Of a stretch of DNA of 6,923 nt, positions 1 to 5,993 are shown piece after piece. Under the pieces are notes generated by a model. It did not search any database. It was not told where the DNA came from and worked only from the letters and a program-made list of their open reading frames with translations. The DNA comes from an uncultured Erythrobacteraceae bacterium (GTDB lineage: Bacteria; Pseudomonadota; Alphaproteobacteria; Sphingomonadales; Sphingomonadaceae), in the NCBI GenBank assembly GCA_950071875.1, contig CATMNW010000135.1, positions 1 to 6,923 on the forward strand, written 5' to 3'. The stretch's first letter is position 1. Each line of letters opens with the position of its first letter. The translations under genes were made by a program, and so were the position numbers.

Positions 1-372
1 CGTTGCGGTGTATGGATAAGTCCTGTCGCTCATCCCGTCAGAACATTCTCCGGGAGTGATGGTCAGATCGAACGATTGACCATCCATGTCGCCACTGATG
101 CCCAGGCCGTTGTTGCCCGCGAACCGTTCGACCGGGAATTCGCTGCCGTCGGGATTGTCCGGGGTTGCGTAAGTCGCCATTCCCGCGGCGCTCGATCCGT
201 TCCAGAAGGGTTCCGTCCCGGAGTAATTGACCGTTTCGTCTGCCGCGATGGCATCGAATTTACCCCCGTTCCCGGCAGGGCTACCCTGAGGACCCGCGTC
301 AGGTTCGCCGGTGCTGCTGCTGCACGCGGCAAGCAGCAGGCCCGAAGCCAGGAATATCGATCGTCCGTTCAT
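1..372 (-). CDS. Lipoprotein with GTEPFW and DGMSDRxYP motifs, 3' end missing
   Basis: The frame is open from the ATG at 372 to the window edge (124 codons, no stop), so the C-terminus is missing. The first 17 residues form a lipoprotein signal: a short basic start (MNGR), a hydrophobic core, and a lipobox ending LLLAAC at Cys17. A Ser/Gly/Pro-rich linker follows. Two blocks stand out: YSGTEPFW at about residues 51-58 and CSDGMSDRTYPY near the visible end. This pair is typical of a proteobacterial family of small uncharacterised lipoproteins (COG3650-like, sometimes grouped with META/HslJ-like or lysozyme-inhibitor-like envelope proteins). The assignment is from memory of the motifs. Its ATG overlaps the esterase stop as ATGA, so translation is probably coupled to the upstream gene. 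Expected location is the inner or outer membrane, facing the periplasm. Function is unknown. Confidence 0.82.
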   Translation of the reverse strand, partial: MNGRSIFLASGLLLAACSSSTGEPDAGPQGSPAGNGGKFDAIAADETVNYSGTEPFWNGSSAAGMATYATPDNPDGSEFPVERFAGNNGLGISGDMDGQSFDLTITPGECSDGMSDRTYPYTAT

Positions 373-1289
373 GCCGCGCTCCTGTGTTCCTTGATGAATT
401 CGACGGTCTCGGTTCTGGCCTGCTTTCCTTCCGGCACCGGAAGCAGCATCCAGACATGGAACATGCCATCGTATTCGCGATAGATGTGTTTTGGCATTCC
501 CTCCCCGGACAATCGTTCGGCAAGCCGGCGACCATCGACCAGCAGGATGTCCGACGAACCGGAGAAGATGGCCATCGGAGGCAGGCCCTCGAGTTCTCCG
601 AACAAGGGGCTCACGCGCGGGTCGTCCAGAGACAGGTCGCCGCGATACATTTCACCGCATGCTTCCAGTCCGCTGACGGCCAGCATTCTGTCGCGTTTCT
701 CTATGGCGCGCTGTTCCTCGGCGCCACTCGCAGTCGCATCGACCCAAGGCGAGAAGAGGACCAGGCTCGCCGGCATGTCCGCGCCATCGGCCTTGAGGTT
801 CTGCGCCAAGGCGAGGCTCATCCCGCCGCCCGCGCTATCGCCCATCAGCGTGATGTTCTGCGCCCCGTAACGCTCTGCCAGTTCGCTATAGAGCGCTTTC
901 ATCTTGTCGAGGACGTCGGCTGCCTTGTTTTCGGGCGCCAAGGGGTAGACAGGCACCGTCGCCGATGCGCCCAACCGCTGGCACAGGTCCATGACCGTAT
1001 CCCAGTGAACCGCGGCGATATCCATCACGTAACCACCGCCATGCAGATACAGAAGGTGGGGCGCGCCCGCACGCGAAGGCCCCTTGGGCTCTATCGTCAC
1101 GACAGGATAACCGCGCGATGAGAATTCGCGAATATCGAAACTCTTGTGCCACGCCGCCTTCGGCCGCAGCGGCTTTTTCTGGCGCAGGAGTGCAATCCGT
1201 TCCGGCATCTTGTCAGGTTCCGAAAAGAACTTCCTGATGCCCAGCAGTGGCAGGGCGAGATTGACGATCCGCGCGCGAAGACTGGTCAT
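369..1289 (-). CDS. Alpha/beta-hydrolase fold-3 esterase (HSL / family IV)
   Basis: This 306-residue protein is a serine ester hydrolase of the hormone-sensitive-lipase family. The oxyanion-hole motif HGGG lies at residues 83-86. The nucleophile elbow GDSAG lies at 150-154, with catalytic Ser152. The acid is probably Asp247 (SSDILLVD) and the base His278 (GMFHVW). There is a hydrophobic N-terminal stretch (LALPLLGI) but no clear signal peptide, so it is probably cytoplasmic or loosely membrane-associated. The likely substrates are short acyl esters; the real one is unknown. I chose the ATG at 1289 because GGGGA lies 9-10 nt upstream and because the small ORF ahead ends on it as ATGA. An in-frame ATG at 1331 would add 14 residues but lacks a good ribosome-binding site. 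The stop overlaps the lipoprotein start, placing both in one operon. The family is very sure; the physiological role is not known. Confidence 0.93.
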   Translation of the reverse strand: MTSLRARIVNLALPLLGIRKFFSEPDKMPERIALLRQKKPLRPKAAWHKSFDIREFSSRGYPVVTIEPKGPSRAGAPHLLYLHGGGYVMDIAAVHWDTVMDLCQRLGASATVPVYPLAPENKAADVLDKMKALYSELAERYGAQNITLMGDSAGGGMSLALAQNLKADGADMPASLVLFSPWVDATASGAEEQRAIEKRDRMLAVSGLEACGEMYRGDLSLDDPRVSPLFGELEGLPPMAIFSGSSDILLVDGRRLAERLSGEGMPKHIYREYDGMFHVWMLLPVPEGKQARTETVEFIKEHRSAA

Positions 1290-1408
1290 GCGACGTATTC
1301 CCCGGCCCGGATTTGCTGCGAAACGGGGCATGAAATCGCTGTCGGGAAAACGCCATTTATACAGTTACGGACCGCGTTCTGCGGGCAGGTGCCTACATGG
1401 TTGGCCAT
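1286..1408 (-). CDS. Candidate 40-codon small ORF coupled to the esterase
   Basis: An ATG at 1408 follows a strong Shine-Dalgarno sequence (GGGGAGAA, 1420-1413) and opens a 40-codon frame that ends with TGA overlapping the esterase ATG (1289) as ATGA. The peptide begins MANHVGTCPQNAVRNC and carries three cysteines (8, 16, 27). It has no signal peptide or membrane segment that I can recognise. Codon third positions are less GC-rich than in the neighbouring genes, which argues for caution. It could be a real small protein, a leader ORF that loads ribosomes for the esterase, or a chance frame. The ribosome-binding site and the exact ATGA junction are what make it worth recording. Confidence 0.4.
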   Translation of the reverse strand: MANHVGTCPQNAVRNCINGVFPTAISCPVSQQIRAGEYVA

Positions 1409-1477
1409 GGTCTTCTCCCCGTCGCCATATTCGCCGGGGAGATTAGACTAAGCAGGCTTCGTGTCCAGCGCCTCAGG

Positions 1478-2374
1478 TCAGCGCCCGAATATGCGGGCCA
1501 GCAGACCACGCCGGGATGCAGGCTGATCTTCCTGCCCAGTTTCTGCAACACGGCGGCGAAGGTCGACGCCGGAAAGTTCCCTTTCTTCCTCCACCGGCCG
1601 GACCTGAATGAAATTCGCAGCCAGCATGGGGGATGCAGGCTTGATGTCATCCCGACGTTCGCGCTCGACAGCACGGGCGCCAAGCCCGTGAACCATGACG
1701 ATTTCCGGCCGCATGTCGACCATACCCGCAATCACGGGGATACCACCCGGCAGCCCGTGAATTGCGCATTCGCTTGTCACCGCATGCTGGAAAAGCAGGG
1801 CTCGCCACCAGCAGCCAAGGACGTATTCCACATATCGCGCAGGCGTGGTCGATTGCGCCTCGTCGCGGAAGAAATGACGCTGCTTGTGATGGAGCAGTGC
1901 GGTGTTCAGCCGGTCCAGCCCGTGAATATCGAGATGGACTTCTATGTCTTCGTCCCAGCCAGCCCAGGCCGGGCCTTCTTCGGACCGCATTTCCGCCAGC
2001 AGACCTGCGGCGTCCGCATCGCTGAACCGGAAAGGTTCATCGGTATACAGACCCAGCATCATGTAGGGATGGTGCAACTGGCCCTTTTCGAACGCCCTGT
2101 CCGCTTCGTTTGCCACGGCAAGCGTCACACCGGTTATCTGGCCACCTTCGTGCATGGCGATGGCTTCTACCAGTTCGGCCCAGCCCGCGATCTGCACCGT
2201 GTCCGAAGCAGTGCCGAGGCACTCCTGTGCAAGGTCCGTGTTTAGATCGGCGAGAGCACCCTCGAGAACGCTGTGGGCAGCATCGAGGTCTCCCGTTTCG
2301 AAAAGCGCGCGAAGATCTGCTTCCCATGCCTCTTCGCCGTCGATGTTTGCGAAACGCTGCTGCAGCTCGTGCAT
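1478..2374 (-). CDS. Hypothetical acidic cytoplasmic protein, 298 residues
   Basis: I do not recognise this family. The protein is 298 residues long with no signal peptide or transmembrane segment. The first half is strongly acidic and helical (for example EEAWEADLRALFETGD at 14-29). A central region rich in His and aromatics (HLDIHGLDRLNTALLHHK, 147-164; YVLGCWWRALLF, 184-195) is followed by a hydrophobic beta-like stretch (GGIPVIAGMVDMRPEIVMVHG, about 210-230). The tail is highly charged and ends in a small basic-amphipathic segment (RRGLLARIFGR). I chose the ATG at 2374 because AGGG lies 7 nt upstream. An ATG at 2395 (adding 7 residues) is possible, and the frame stays open back to 2740 but would cross the divergent gene's promoter. 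It lies 69 nt upstream of the small ORF and esterase and could share their transcript. Confidence 0.75.
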   Translation of the reverse strand: MHELQQRFANIDGEEAWEADLRALFETGDLDAAHSVLEGALADLNTDLAQECLGTASDTVQIAGWAELVEAIAMHEGGQITGVTLAVANEADRAFEKGQLHHPYMMLGLYTDEPFRFSDADAAGLLAEMRSEEGPAWAGWDEDIEVHLDIHGLDRLNTALLHHKQRHFFRDEAQSTTPARYVEYVLGCWWRALLFQHAVTSECAIHGLPGGIPVIAGMVDMRPEIVMVHGLGARAVERERRDDIKPASPMLAANFIQVRPVEEERELSGVDLRRRVAETGQEDQPASRRGLLARIFGR

Positions 2375-2510
2375 ATCCGTGCCCTGCCCTCCCATCGGTG
2401 ATCCGATAGGCTCGAAACCTAACTTTGCAGTTAACCTAGCGTGTGAACCTTTGCGCGTCGGTTTGCAGTCTCGGTTAAAACAGGCTGAAAGCCAGGGTAG
2501 CTTGCGCGCC

Positions 2511-2536
2511 GGAACCGGCATGCTTGCACTTGCGTT
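2511..2536 (+). promoter_or_regulatory. EcfG-type general-stress promoter (GGAAC-N17-CGTT)
   Basis: GGAAC at 2511-2515 and CGTT at 2533-2536 are separated by exactly 17 nt. This matches the published alphaproteobacterial EcfG (sigma of the PhyR-NepR-EcfG general stress response) consensus GGAAC-N16/17-CGTT with no mismatch. The implied start of transcription is near 2542, giving a 5' leader of about 20 nt that contains AGGAG and the ATG at 2562. Position and strand therefore fit the secreted-protein gene directly downstream. Confidence 0.7.
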
Positions 2537-2561
2537 CCAAACAGGAGAGACTGACGAACCC

Positions 2562-3137
2562 ATGCATTTTCCGCGCCTCGACCCCCGCATCTGTGCCGCT
2601 TGCCTAGCGGCGGTTGGCGTGGTGTTCGCCGGCGCAGTCAGCGGATCGGCGATAGGTTCGACACCGGTTCTTACGCGCGACGCGGACCTTATTCCCGAAG
2701 CGCCCCGAAATGCGGGAGTGGGGGAGTTCGAACTCGACACCCGTAAACGGCTGCCCGATCACTATCCCCTGGTAACTCCGACAGGAACCGTGCCGGTTGC
2801 GGCGCTCGCTGTTCACGGACGGATGCGCAATTCAAGGGGCGGATGGTGGGACCGGCCCGATCATGTCCCGCTCGACGCCGGTTATCCCGGCGATCTGGAT
2901 GAAGTCGAAGTACAGAGACTTGCCGACTGGAACCCGCCTGAACGCCCTGATCGCAGCAGCACTGTCGTGCGTGTACACACTCCGGACGAAGTACGGGTCG
3001 CGGATCTCGGGAAGGAAGCACCGCGGCGCGCCCAGCAGCCTGCGAAAATTGCATCGGACCGGCTCGATCGAACGACCGGGACACCGACTGCATCAGCCGA
3101 GACGCGGTCGGAGCTTGCGAGTGTGCCCGTCCGCTAA
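2562..3137 (+). CDS. Exported protein of unknown function, probable stress-regulon member
   Basis: This 191-residue protein begins with a short basic region and a hydrophobic segment (CAACLAAVGVVFAGAVSG, residues 11-28) that looks like a Sec signal peptide, with cleavage likely near SGSA. The mature part is hydrophilic and Pro/Arg/Asp-rich. It contains a compact conserved-looking block, LPDHYPLVTPTGTVPVAALA (64-83), followed by WW and a proline/charge-rich tail that is probably disordered. I recognise no catalytic motif or named domain. I chose the ATG at 2562 because AGGAG lies upstream (spacing rather long, about 14 nt), because the signal peptide starts here, and because the EcfG-type promoter at 2511-2536 would exclude the in-frame starts at 2154 and 2520. 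A periplasmic or envelope role under stress is inference from the signal and promoter. Confidence 0.7.
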   Translation: MHFPRLDPRICAACLAAVGVVFAGAVSGSAIGSTPVLTRDADLIPEAPRNAGVGEFELDTRKRLPDHYPLVTPTGTVPVAALAVHGRMRNSRGGWWDRPDHVPLDAGYPGDLDEVEVQRLADWNPPERPDRSSTVVRVHTPDEVRVADLGKEAPRRAQQPAKIASDRLDRTTGTPTASAETRSELASVPVR

Positions 3138-3237
3138 CAGGCGATACGGTGGATGCGGCTATCTCTTAAGGAATAGCATCGTCTACCGGACTGGCAGGTG
3201 GCGCGAATTCAGCGTCTGCATTGCACGATAACGCCAG

Positions 3238-3288
3238 CGCGCCGCAGCCCATGCCCAATTTATTAGAAAGGACACAGCCCGCGGCGCG
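3238..3288. repeat. Long-loop inverted repeat in convergent intergenic region
   Basis: CGCGCCGC (3238-3245) and GCGGCGCG (3281-3288) are exact reverse complements with a 35-nt loop. They lie in the 177-bp stretch between two convergent genes (3138-3314), which holds no convincing ORF. The stem could contribute to termination or 3'-end stability from either side, but there is no T-tract and the loop is long, so the role is uncertain. Confidence 0.3.
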
Positions 3289-3294
3289 AAGGCA

Positions 3295-3310
3295 GTCTTA
3301 CCTATAAGAC
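3295..3310. repeat. Short hairpin directly behind the HPF gene
   Basis: GTCTTA and TAAGAC form a perfect 6-bp inverted repeat around a 4-nt loop, four bases past the HPF stop codon. It is symmetric, so it could act on either strand. Without a T-tract it is at best a weak terminator or an mRNA 3'-end stabiliser. Confidence 0.35.
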
Positions 3311-3314
3311 GTCG

Positions 3315-3659
3315 TCAAAGAACCTTGTCAGGTCGCGGATCATGATCATGCCTTGCCTGTTTGCCGAAATGGCGGTTCAGGCGCTGTGCAAGGGTGGTAG
3401 CCGCCTTGCGCGCCGCATCGTCGACCGTGGTTGCACCTTCCGTGACCCCGATGGGTTTATCGCCACGTGGACGGGCTTCGATCGTACAGGCCTTGTCGTC
3501 ATGACCGTGCTTGTGCGCATTTTCGTCATGCACATGGATTTCGAGCCGGGTCAGACGGTCTTCGTAGCGCGCCAGCTTCTCGCGGACCTTCGCTTCGATC
3601 CGCTCTGCTACGTTGGCAGTGCCCATGACGCTGCTATCGGAATTGAACTGTACCTGCAT
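3315..3659 (-). CDS. Short ribosome hibernation promoting factor (HPF/RaiA family)
   Basis: This 114-residue protein has the beta-alpha-beta-beta-beta-alpha pattern of the S30AE domain (Ribosomal_S30AE, HPF/RaiA/YfiA). It runs from an N-terminal strand (MQVQFNSDS) through a charged helix (VAERIEAKVREKLARYEDRLTRLEIHV, about 17-43) to a C-terminal helix (DDAARKAATTLAQRLNRHF). Such proteins bind the 30S decoding region and silence or dimerise ribosomes in stationary phase or stress. It lacks the C-terminal dimerisation domain of the long HPF usual in alphaproteobacteria, so it is probably a second, short paralogue. An odd feature is a His-rich loop (HVHDENAHKHGHDDK, 42-56) plus more His near the C-terminus (HFGKQARHDHD). 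The ATG at 3659 is set by GAGGAG upstream; the open frame back to 3809 runs into the neighbour's terminator. A possible EcfG-like promoter lies at 3693-3718. Confidence 0.9.
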   Translation of the reverse strand: MQVQFNSDSSVMGTANVAERIEAKVREKLARYEDRLTRLEIHVHDENAHKHGHDDKACTIEARPRGDKPIGVTEGATTVDDAARKAATTLAQRLNRHFGKQARHDHDPRPDKVL

Positions 3660-3692
3660 GGGTAACGATCTCCTCAAATGTTGCATCACCTC

Positions 3693-3718
3693 AACGATCA
3701 AGATGGTGTTTCGGCTCC
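3693..3718 (-). promoter_or_regulatory. Possible EcfG-like promoter of the HPF gene
   Basis: On the minus strand GGAGC (3718-3714) is followed by exactly 17 nt and CGTT (3696-3693). This is one mismatch from the GGAAC-N17-CGTT consensus. It lies about 34 nt upstream of the HPF start codon, so the transcript would include its GAGGAG site. HPF genes are commonly stress- or stationary-phase-induced, which makes the placement sensible, but a single one-mismatch hit is weak on its own. Confidence 0.38.
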
Positions 3719-3810
3719 CCCGATCCAGCGAATTCGGCGAACGCCTGAACGGCTGATCGGTTTTGAATCGTGCCGGTTCATCTGAAGCAAGGATGTCTGG
3801 AAAAGGCATG

Positions 3811-3837
3811 AAAAAGGGCGACCCCGAAGGGCCGCCC
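3811..3837 (-). terminator. Intrinsic terminator of the FAS1 gene
   Basis: Read on the minus strand, a GC-rich 9-bp stem (GGGCGGCCC / GGGTCGCCC, one G-T wobble) closes on a TTCG tetraloop and is followed directly by five T. It starts about 26 nt past the FAS1 stop codon and separates that gene from the HPF gene. Confidence 0.88.
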
Positions 3838-3862
3838 CGTTTCGTAGTCAGGTGCTTTTGGC

Positions 3863-4441
3863 TTACTGCGGCATCAGCACGGTATCGATGACATGGATCA
3901 CGCCATTCGAAGCGGCCACATCGGTCGCGGTCACGGTGGCGGTACCACCGGTCGCGTCGGTCAGCACGACATTACCGTCAACAACGGTCGCAGTCAGCGT
4001 TCCGCCGCCCACGGTGTCAATCGTATAGCCAGCTTCACCGGCATCGGTAATCGCCTGGGTCAGCGTAGCCGCGTCGATGTTGCCCGAAACGACATGGTAC
4101 TGCAGGATCGAACCAAGGGTTTCGGTGTCATTGGTGGTCAGTTCGGTCAGCGTTGCTTCGTCGATCTTGTCGAATGCGGCGTTATCCGGTGCGAACACGG
4201 TGAACGGACCTGCACCCGAAAGCGTTTCGCCAAGATCGGCAGCGGTCACTGCACTGACTAGGGTCGAGAAGTCTTCGTTGCCCTGCGCCACTTCGACAAT
4301 CGTGCCGGTGGTTGCAGTGTCATTCGCCATCTGGTCATTCATTGCGGCGGTATCGTCCACTGTCGGTTCTGCCGGTTCTTCGGCACAGGCAGCAGTTGCC
4401 AGCGATGCGGCAGAGGCGAGCGCGATGGTAAGCTTGTTCAT
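3863..4441 (-). CDS. Exported FAS1 (fasciclin) domain protein
   Basis: This 192-residue protein carries one fasciclin (FAS1) domain at about residues 46-191. The characteristic H1 block GPFTVFAPDNAAFDKI is at 78-93, the central YHVVSGNI at 115-122, and the H2 block NGVIHVIDTVLMP at 179-191. FAS1 domains act in extracellular adhesion or ligand binding. The N-terminus is an export signal (MNKLTIALASAASLATAACA). Cys19 sits in an imperfect lipobox (TAAC), so it is either a lipoprotein or is cut after ACA by signal peptidase I. An acidic Ala/Asp/Thr linker (21-45) separates the anchor from the domain. I chose the ATG at 4441 because of AAGGGA upstream and the signal peptide; the open frame back to 4669 is not credible. 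It appears monocistronic, with its own terminator downstream. The mature protein is strongly acidic. Confidence 0.93.
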   Translation of the reverse strand: MNKLTIALASAASLATAACAEEPAEPTVDDTAAMNDQMANDTATTGTIVEVAQGNEDFSTLVSAVTAADLGETLSGAGPFTVFAPDNAAFDKIDEATLTELTTNDTETLGSILQYHVVSGNIDAATLTQAITDAGEAGYTIDTVGGGTLTATVVDGNVVLTDATGGTATVTATDVAASNGVIHVIDTVLMPQ

Positions 4442-4667
4442 GGTAATTCCCTTTTCTCGGTAATTGCGAACAGTGCCGCAGCCGGGATATCCGGCCGGGG
4501 CTTGCAATGACGAACGCCGCAATCGCCCAGATGTTTCGAATTCCGGCGAGATTGTGGCCAAGCGTTGCGATTCCGCGACCAAGCGTGGTGGACGACAGAT
4601 GGGCCGCTGGTTCAGCGCTCCGACATGGGTTTTGCGCGCCTTGATCCCATCTTGTAGGCGGCTTTCC

Positions 4668-5147
4668 ATGGAACAGCCCCCGACGATACTTGTCGATGCC
4701 GATGCCTGCCCGGTAAAGGACGAAATCTATCGTGTGGCAGAGCGTTATGCGGCTCAGGTTCGCATAGTCAGCAACAGCGTATTCCGCGTACCCGTAAATG
4801 ACCGGATCAAACGCGTAGTGGTCGGGGACAGCTTCGACGCAGCAGACGACTGGATTGCCGAACACGCAGGACCGAATATTGTCGTAGTCACCGCCGATAT
4901 CCTGCTGACGGGGAGATGCCTGGAGGCCGGCGCAAAGGTTATCGCGCATAATGGCAAGCCTTTCGACGCGGCGAGCATTGGCAATGCCATCGCAACGCGC
5001 GCCCTCATGGAAGACCTGCGGGCAGGAATGGATGGCATTAGTGGTGGCCCGCCGCCCTTCTCGAAAGCCGACCGTTCTGCATTCCTGCAGTCGCTCGATC
5101 GTGTGCTGATCAAGCTGCAGCGTCAGCGCCCTGCGGACAGCGCGTGA
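4668..5147 (+). CDS. yaiI: YaiI/YqxD family protein (UPF0178, DUF188), predicted nuclease
   Basis: This 159-residue protein matches the UPF0178/DUF188 family along its full, normal length. The N-terminal block LVDADACPVKDEIYR (8-22) is the signature and carries the acidic residues of its PIN/NYN-like fold. It is followed by VSN (34-36), VTADILLTGRC (74-84), GKPFDAASIG (96-105) and the C-terminal GGPPPFSKADRSAFLQSLD (126-144). The PIN-like fold has led to predictions of RNase activity, but I know of no firm biochemical role. It has no signal or membrane segment, so it is cytoplasmic. The ATG at 4668 has TAGGCGG about 8 nt upstream. It is divergent from the FAS1 gene across a 226-bp spacer (4442-4667) in which I see no clear promoter consensus. 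Confidence 0.93.
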   Translation: MEQPPTILVDADACPVKDEIYRVAERYAAQVRIVSNSVFRVPVNDRIKRVVVGDSFDAADDWIAEHAGPNIVVVTADILLTGRCLEAGAKVIAHNGKPFDAASIGNAIATRALMEDLRAGMDGISGGPPPFSKADRSAFLQSLDRVLIKLQRQRPADSA

Positions 5148-5170
5148 CGGAACGCATACCGGCCCTGCCC

Positions 5171-5190
5171 ATTGGTTTGGCATAACCAAT
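5171..5190. promoter_or_regulatory. 20-bp palindrome upstream of the Asp/Tyr-rich protein gene
   Basis: ATTGGTT and AACCAAT form a perfect 7-bp inverted repeat around TGGCAT, 59 bp before the start codon at 5250. The AT-rich, symmetric arms and the short spacer look like a binding site for a dimeric repressor or activator (the TTGG...CCAA layout recalls GntR-type operators). No T-tract follows, so it is unlikely to terminate yaiI. The regulator is unknown. Confidence 0.42.
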
Positions 5191-5249
5191 TGATCTAGAA
5201 GCCGCGCGAGGCGATCTGCCTCGTCCAGGCGGCTGGCAAGGACAGGCAC

Positions 5250-5789
5250 ATGAAACCGTTTTACACCCCGCTTGCAGCATTGGGCGCCGCTGCACTGGCC
5301 GCAAGCCCGCTTTCCGCGCAGGATTTCGACCTCGATGGCGATGACGACGGCGGCGATATCGGCACCGAAGAAGTCATCGCCGGTGCGGTTATCTTGGGCG
5401 GCCTGGCGGCAATTCTGGGCGGCGACGATGACGACGACGACCGGTATCGCGACCGGCGCTATGGCAATGATTACTATTACGACCGCCGCTACGAAGGTCA
5501 GTATTACAACGGTCAGTACCGCGCGCAGTACAGCCGCGAACTGATCGAACGATGCATCAATGTGGCCGAAAACGAAGCCCGCCGTTGGGGTCCCGCGAAC
5601 GTCACCCAGATCGAGGAGGTCGAGCGTGACGGGCGCCTGCTGCGTGTAGAGGGCGACATCCGCGTCGCCGGCCATTACGAGCGCGACGGCTGGAACGATT
5701 ACGATTACGAAGACGCCGACAATGGCGAGTTCGAGTGCAAGATCGACCGCAGGGGTCGCGTCGTGGACATCGATTTCGATGGTCTATGA
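5250..5789 (+). CDS. Exported Asp/Tyr-rich protein of unknown function
   Basis: This 179-residue protein starts with a clear Sec signal peptide (hydrophobic core TPLAALGAAALAASPLSA, cleavage near Ala23). Distinct zones follow in order. There is an acidic patch (DFDLDGDDDGGD, 25-36), then a hydrophobic Gly/Ala segment (VIAGAVILGGLAAILGG, 42-58) that could be a glycine-zipper-like membrane element. Next are an uninterrupted run of six Asp (59-64) and an Arg/Tyr-rich stretch (about 65-94). The C-terminal part (95-179) is a compact domain with Cys102 and Cys163 that may form a disulfide. I know similar exported proteins only as uncharacterised sphingomonad proteins. The Asp run might bind divalent cations, which is a guess. 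AAGGA lies about 10 nt before the ATG. It is bounded by the palindrome upstream and a strong terminator downstream, so it is probably a single-gene unit. Confidence 0.85.
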   Translation: MKPFYTPLAALGAAALAASPLSAQDFDLDGDDDGGDIGTEEVIAGAVILGGLAAILGGDDDDDDRYRDRRYGNDYYYDRRYEGQYYNGQYRAQYSRELIERCINVAENEARRWGPANVTQIEEVERDGRLLRVEGDIRVAGHYERDGWNDYDYEDADNGEFECKIDRRGRVVDIDFDGL

Positions 5790-5827
5790 TTACGACGGTC
5801 AAAAGATACCCGAGAGGGTGAGAGAGG

Positions 5828-5860
5828 ACCCGTCCGGCATCGCGCCGGGCGGGTTTTTTT
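5828..5860 (+). terminator. Strong intrinsic terminator
   Basis: ACCCGTCCGGC (5828-5838) pairs with GCCGGGCGGGT (5844-5854) over 11 bp with one G-T wobble and a 5-nt loop, followed by a run of seven T ending at 5860. It lies 39 nt past the stop codon of the preceding gene. It isolates that gene from the LuxR cluster downstream. Between it and 5993 I see no gene. Confidence 0.93.
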
Positions 5861-5993
5861 GCGCGCCTGCGCCATTCGCAATCGCGGTGGCGTGGAAGAA
5901 GTTGTTAGGGTCTTTCCCTTAGACATCGCACCATGGGAACAGTGGAACCTTCGCAACCATGCGTCATTTTAAGGAATAATCGAGAGGTGCCAA

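Noticed and set aside
384..1121. 245-codon plus-strand frame opposite the esterase
   Set aside because: The esterase has complete catalytic motifs on the other strand; this frame shows no domain and no sensible ribosome-binding site.
1397..2245. 282-codon plus-strand frame opposite the 298-residue protein
   Set aside because: I judged the minus-strand frame better because of its ribosome-binding site, acidic globular composition and place in the cluster. As that protein is itself an orphan, this rejection is less certain than the others.
2416..2450. Three AACCT copies and a TAAC-N6-GTTA near-palindrome resembling a CtrA half-site pair
   Set aside because: Spacing between copies is irregular (17 and 13 nt) and the TTAA-N7-TTAA consensus is not met.
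2154..2561. Upstream extension of the exported protein
   Set aside because: It would overlap the neighbouring minus-strand gene, bury the signal peptide inside the protein, and begin before the EcfG-type promoter.
3660..3809. 50-codon N-terminal extension of HPF
   Set aside because: The S30AE fold begins at the ATG at 3659, which has its own GAGGAG; the extension starts at the FAS1 terminator.
4513..4544. EcfG-like blocks (GGAAT and CGTT) upstream of the FAS1 gene on the minus strand
   Set aside because: Spacing is 23 nt instead of 16-17 and the -35 block has a mismatch.
4335..5675. 446-codon open frame on the minus strand spanning the FAS1 start, yaiI and the Asp/Tyr-rich gene
   Set aside because: It lies antisense to two well-supported genes and crosses a divergent promoter region. 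Its composition is that of a shadow frame in GC-rich DNA.
5936..5956. Two GGAAC copies before the LuxR cluster
   Set aside because: Neither has CGTT or GTT at 16-17 nt downstream, so they do not form an EcfG promoter.
3166..5978. Shared 10-mer TTAAGGAATA at 3166-3175 and 5969-5978
   Set aside because: Several identical 10-mer pairs are expected by chance in a window this long, and the flanks do not match.
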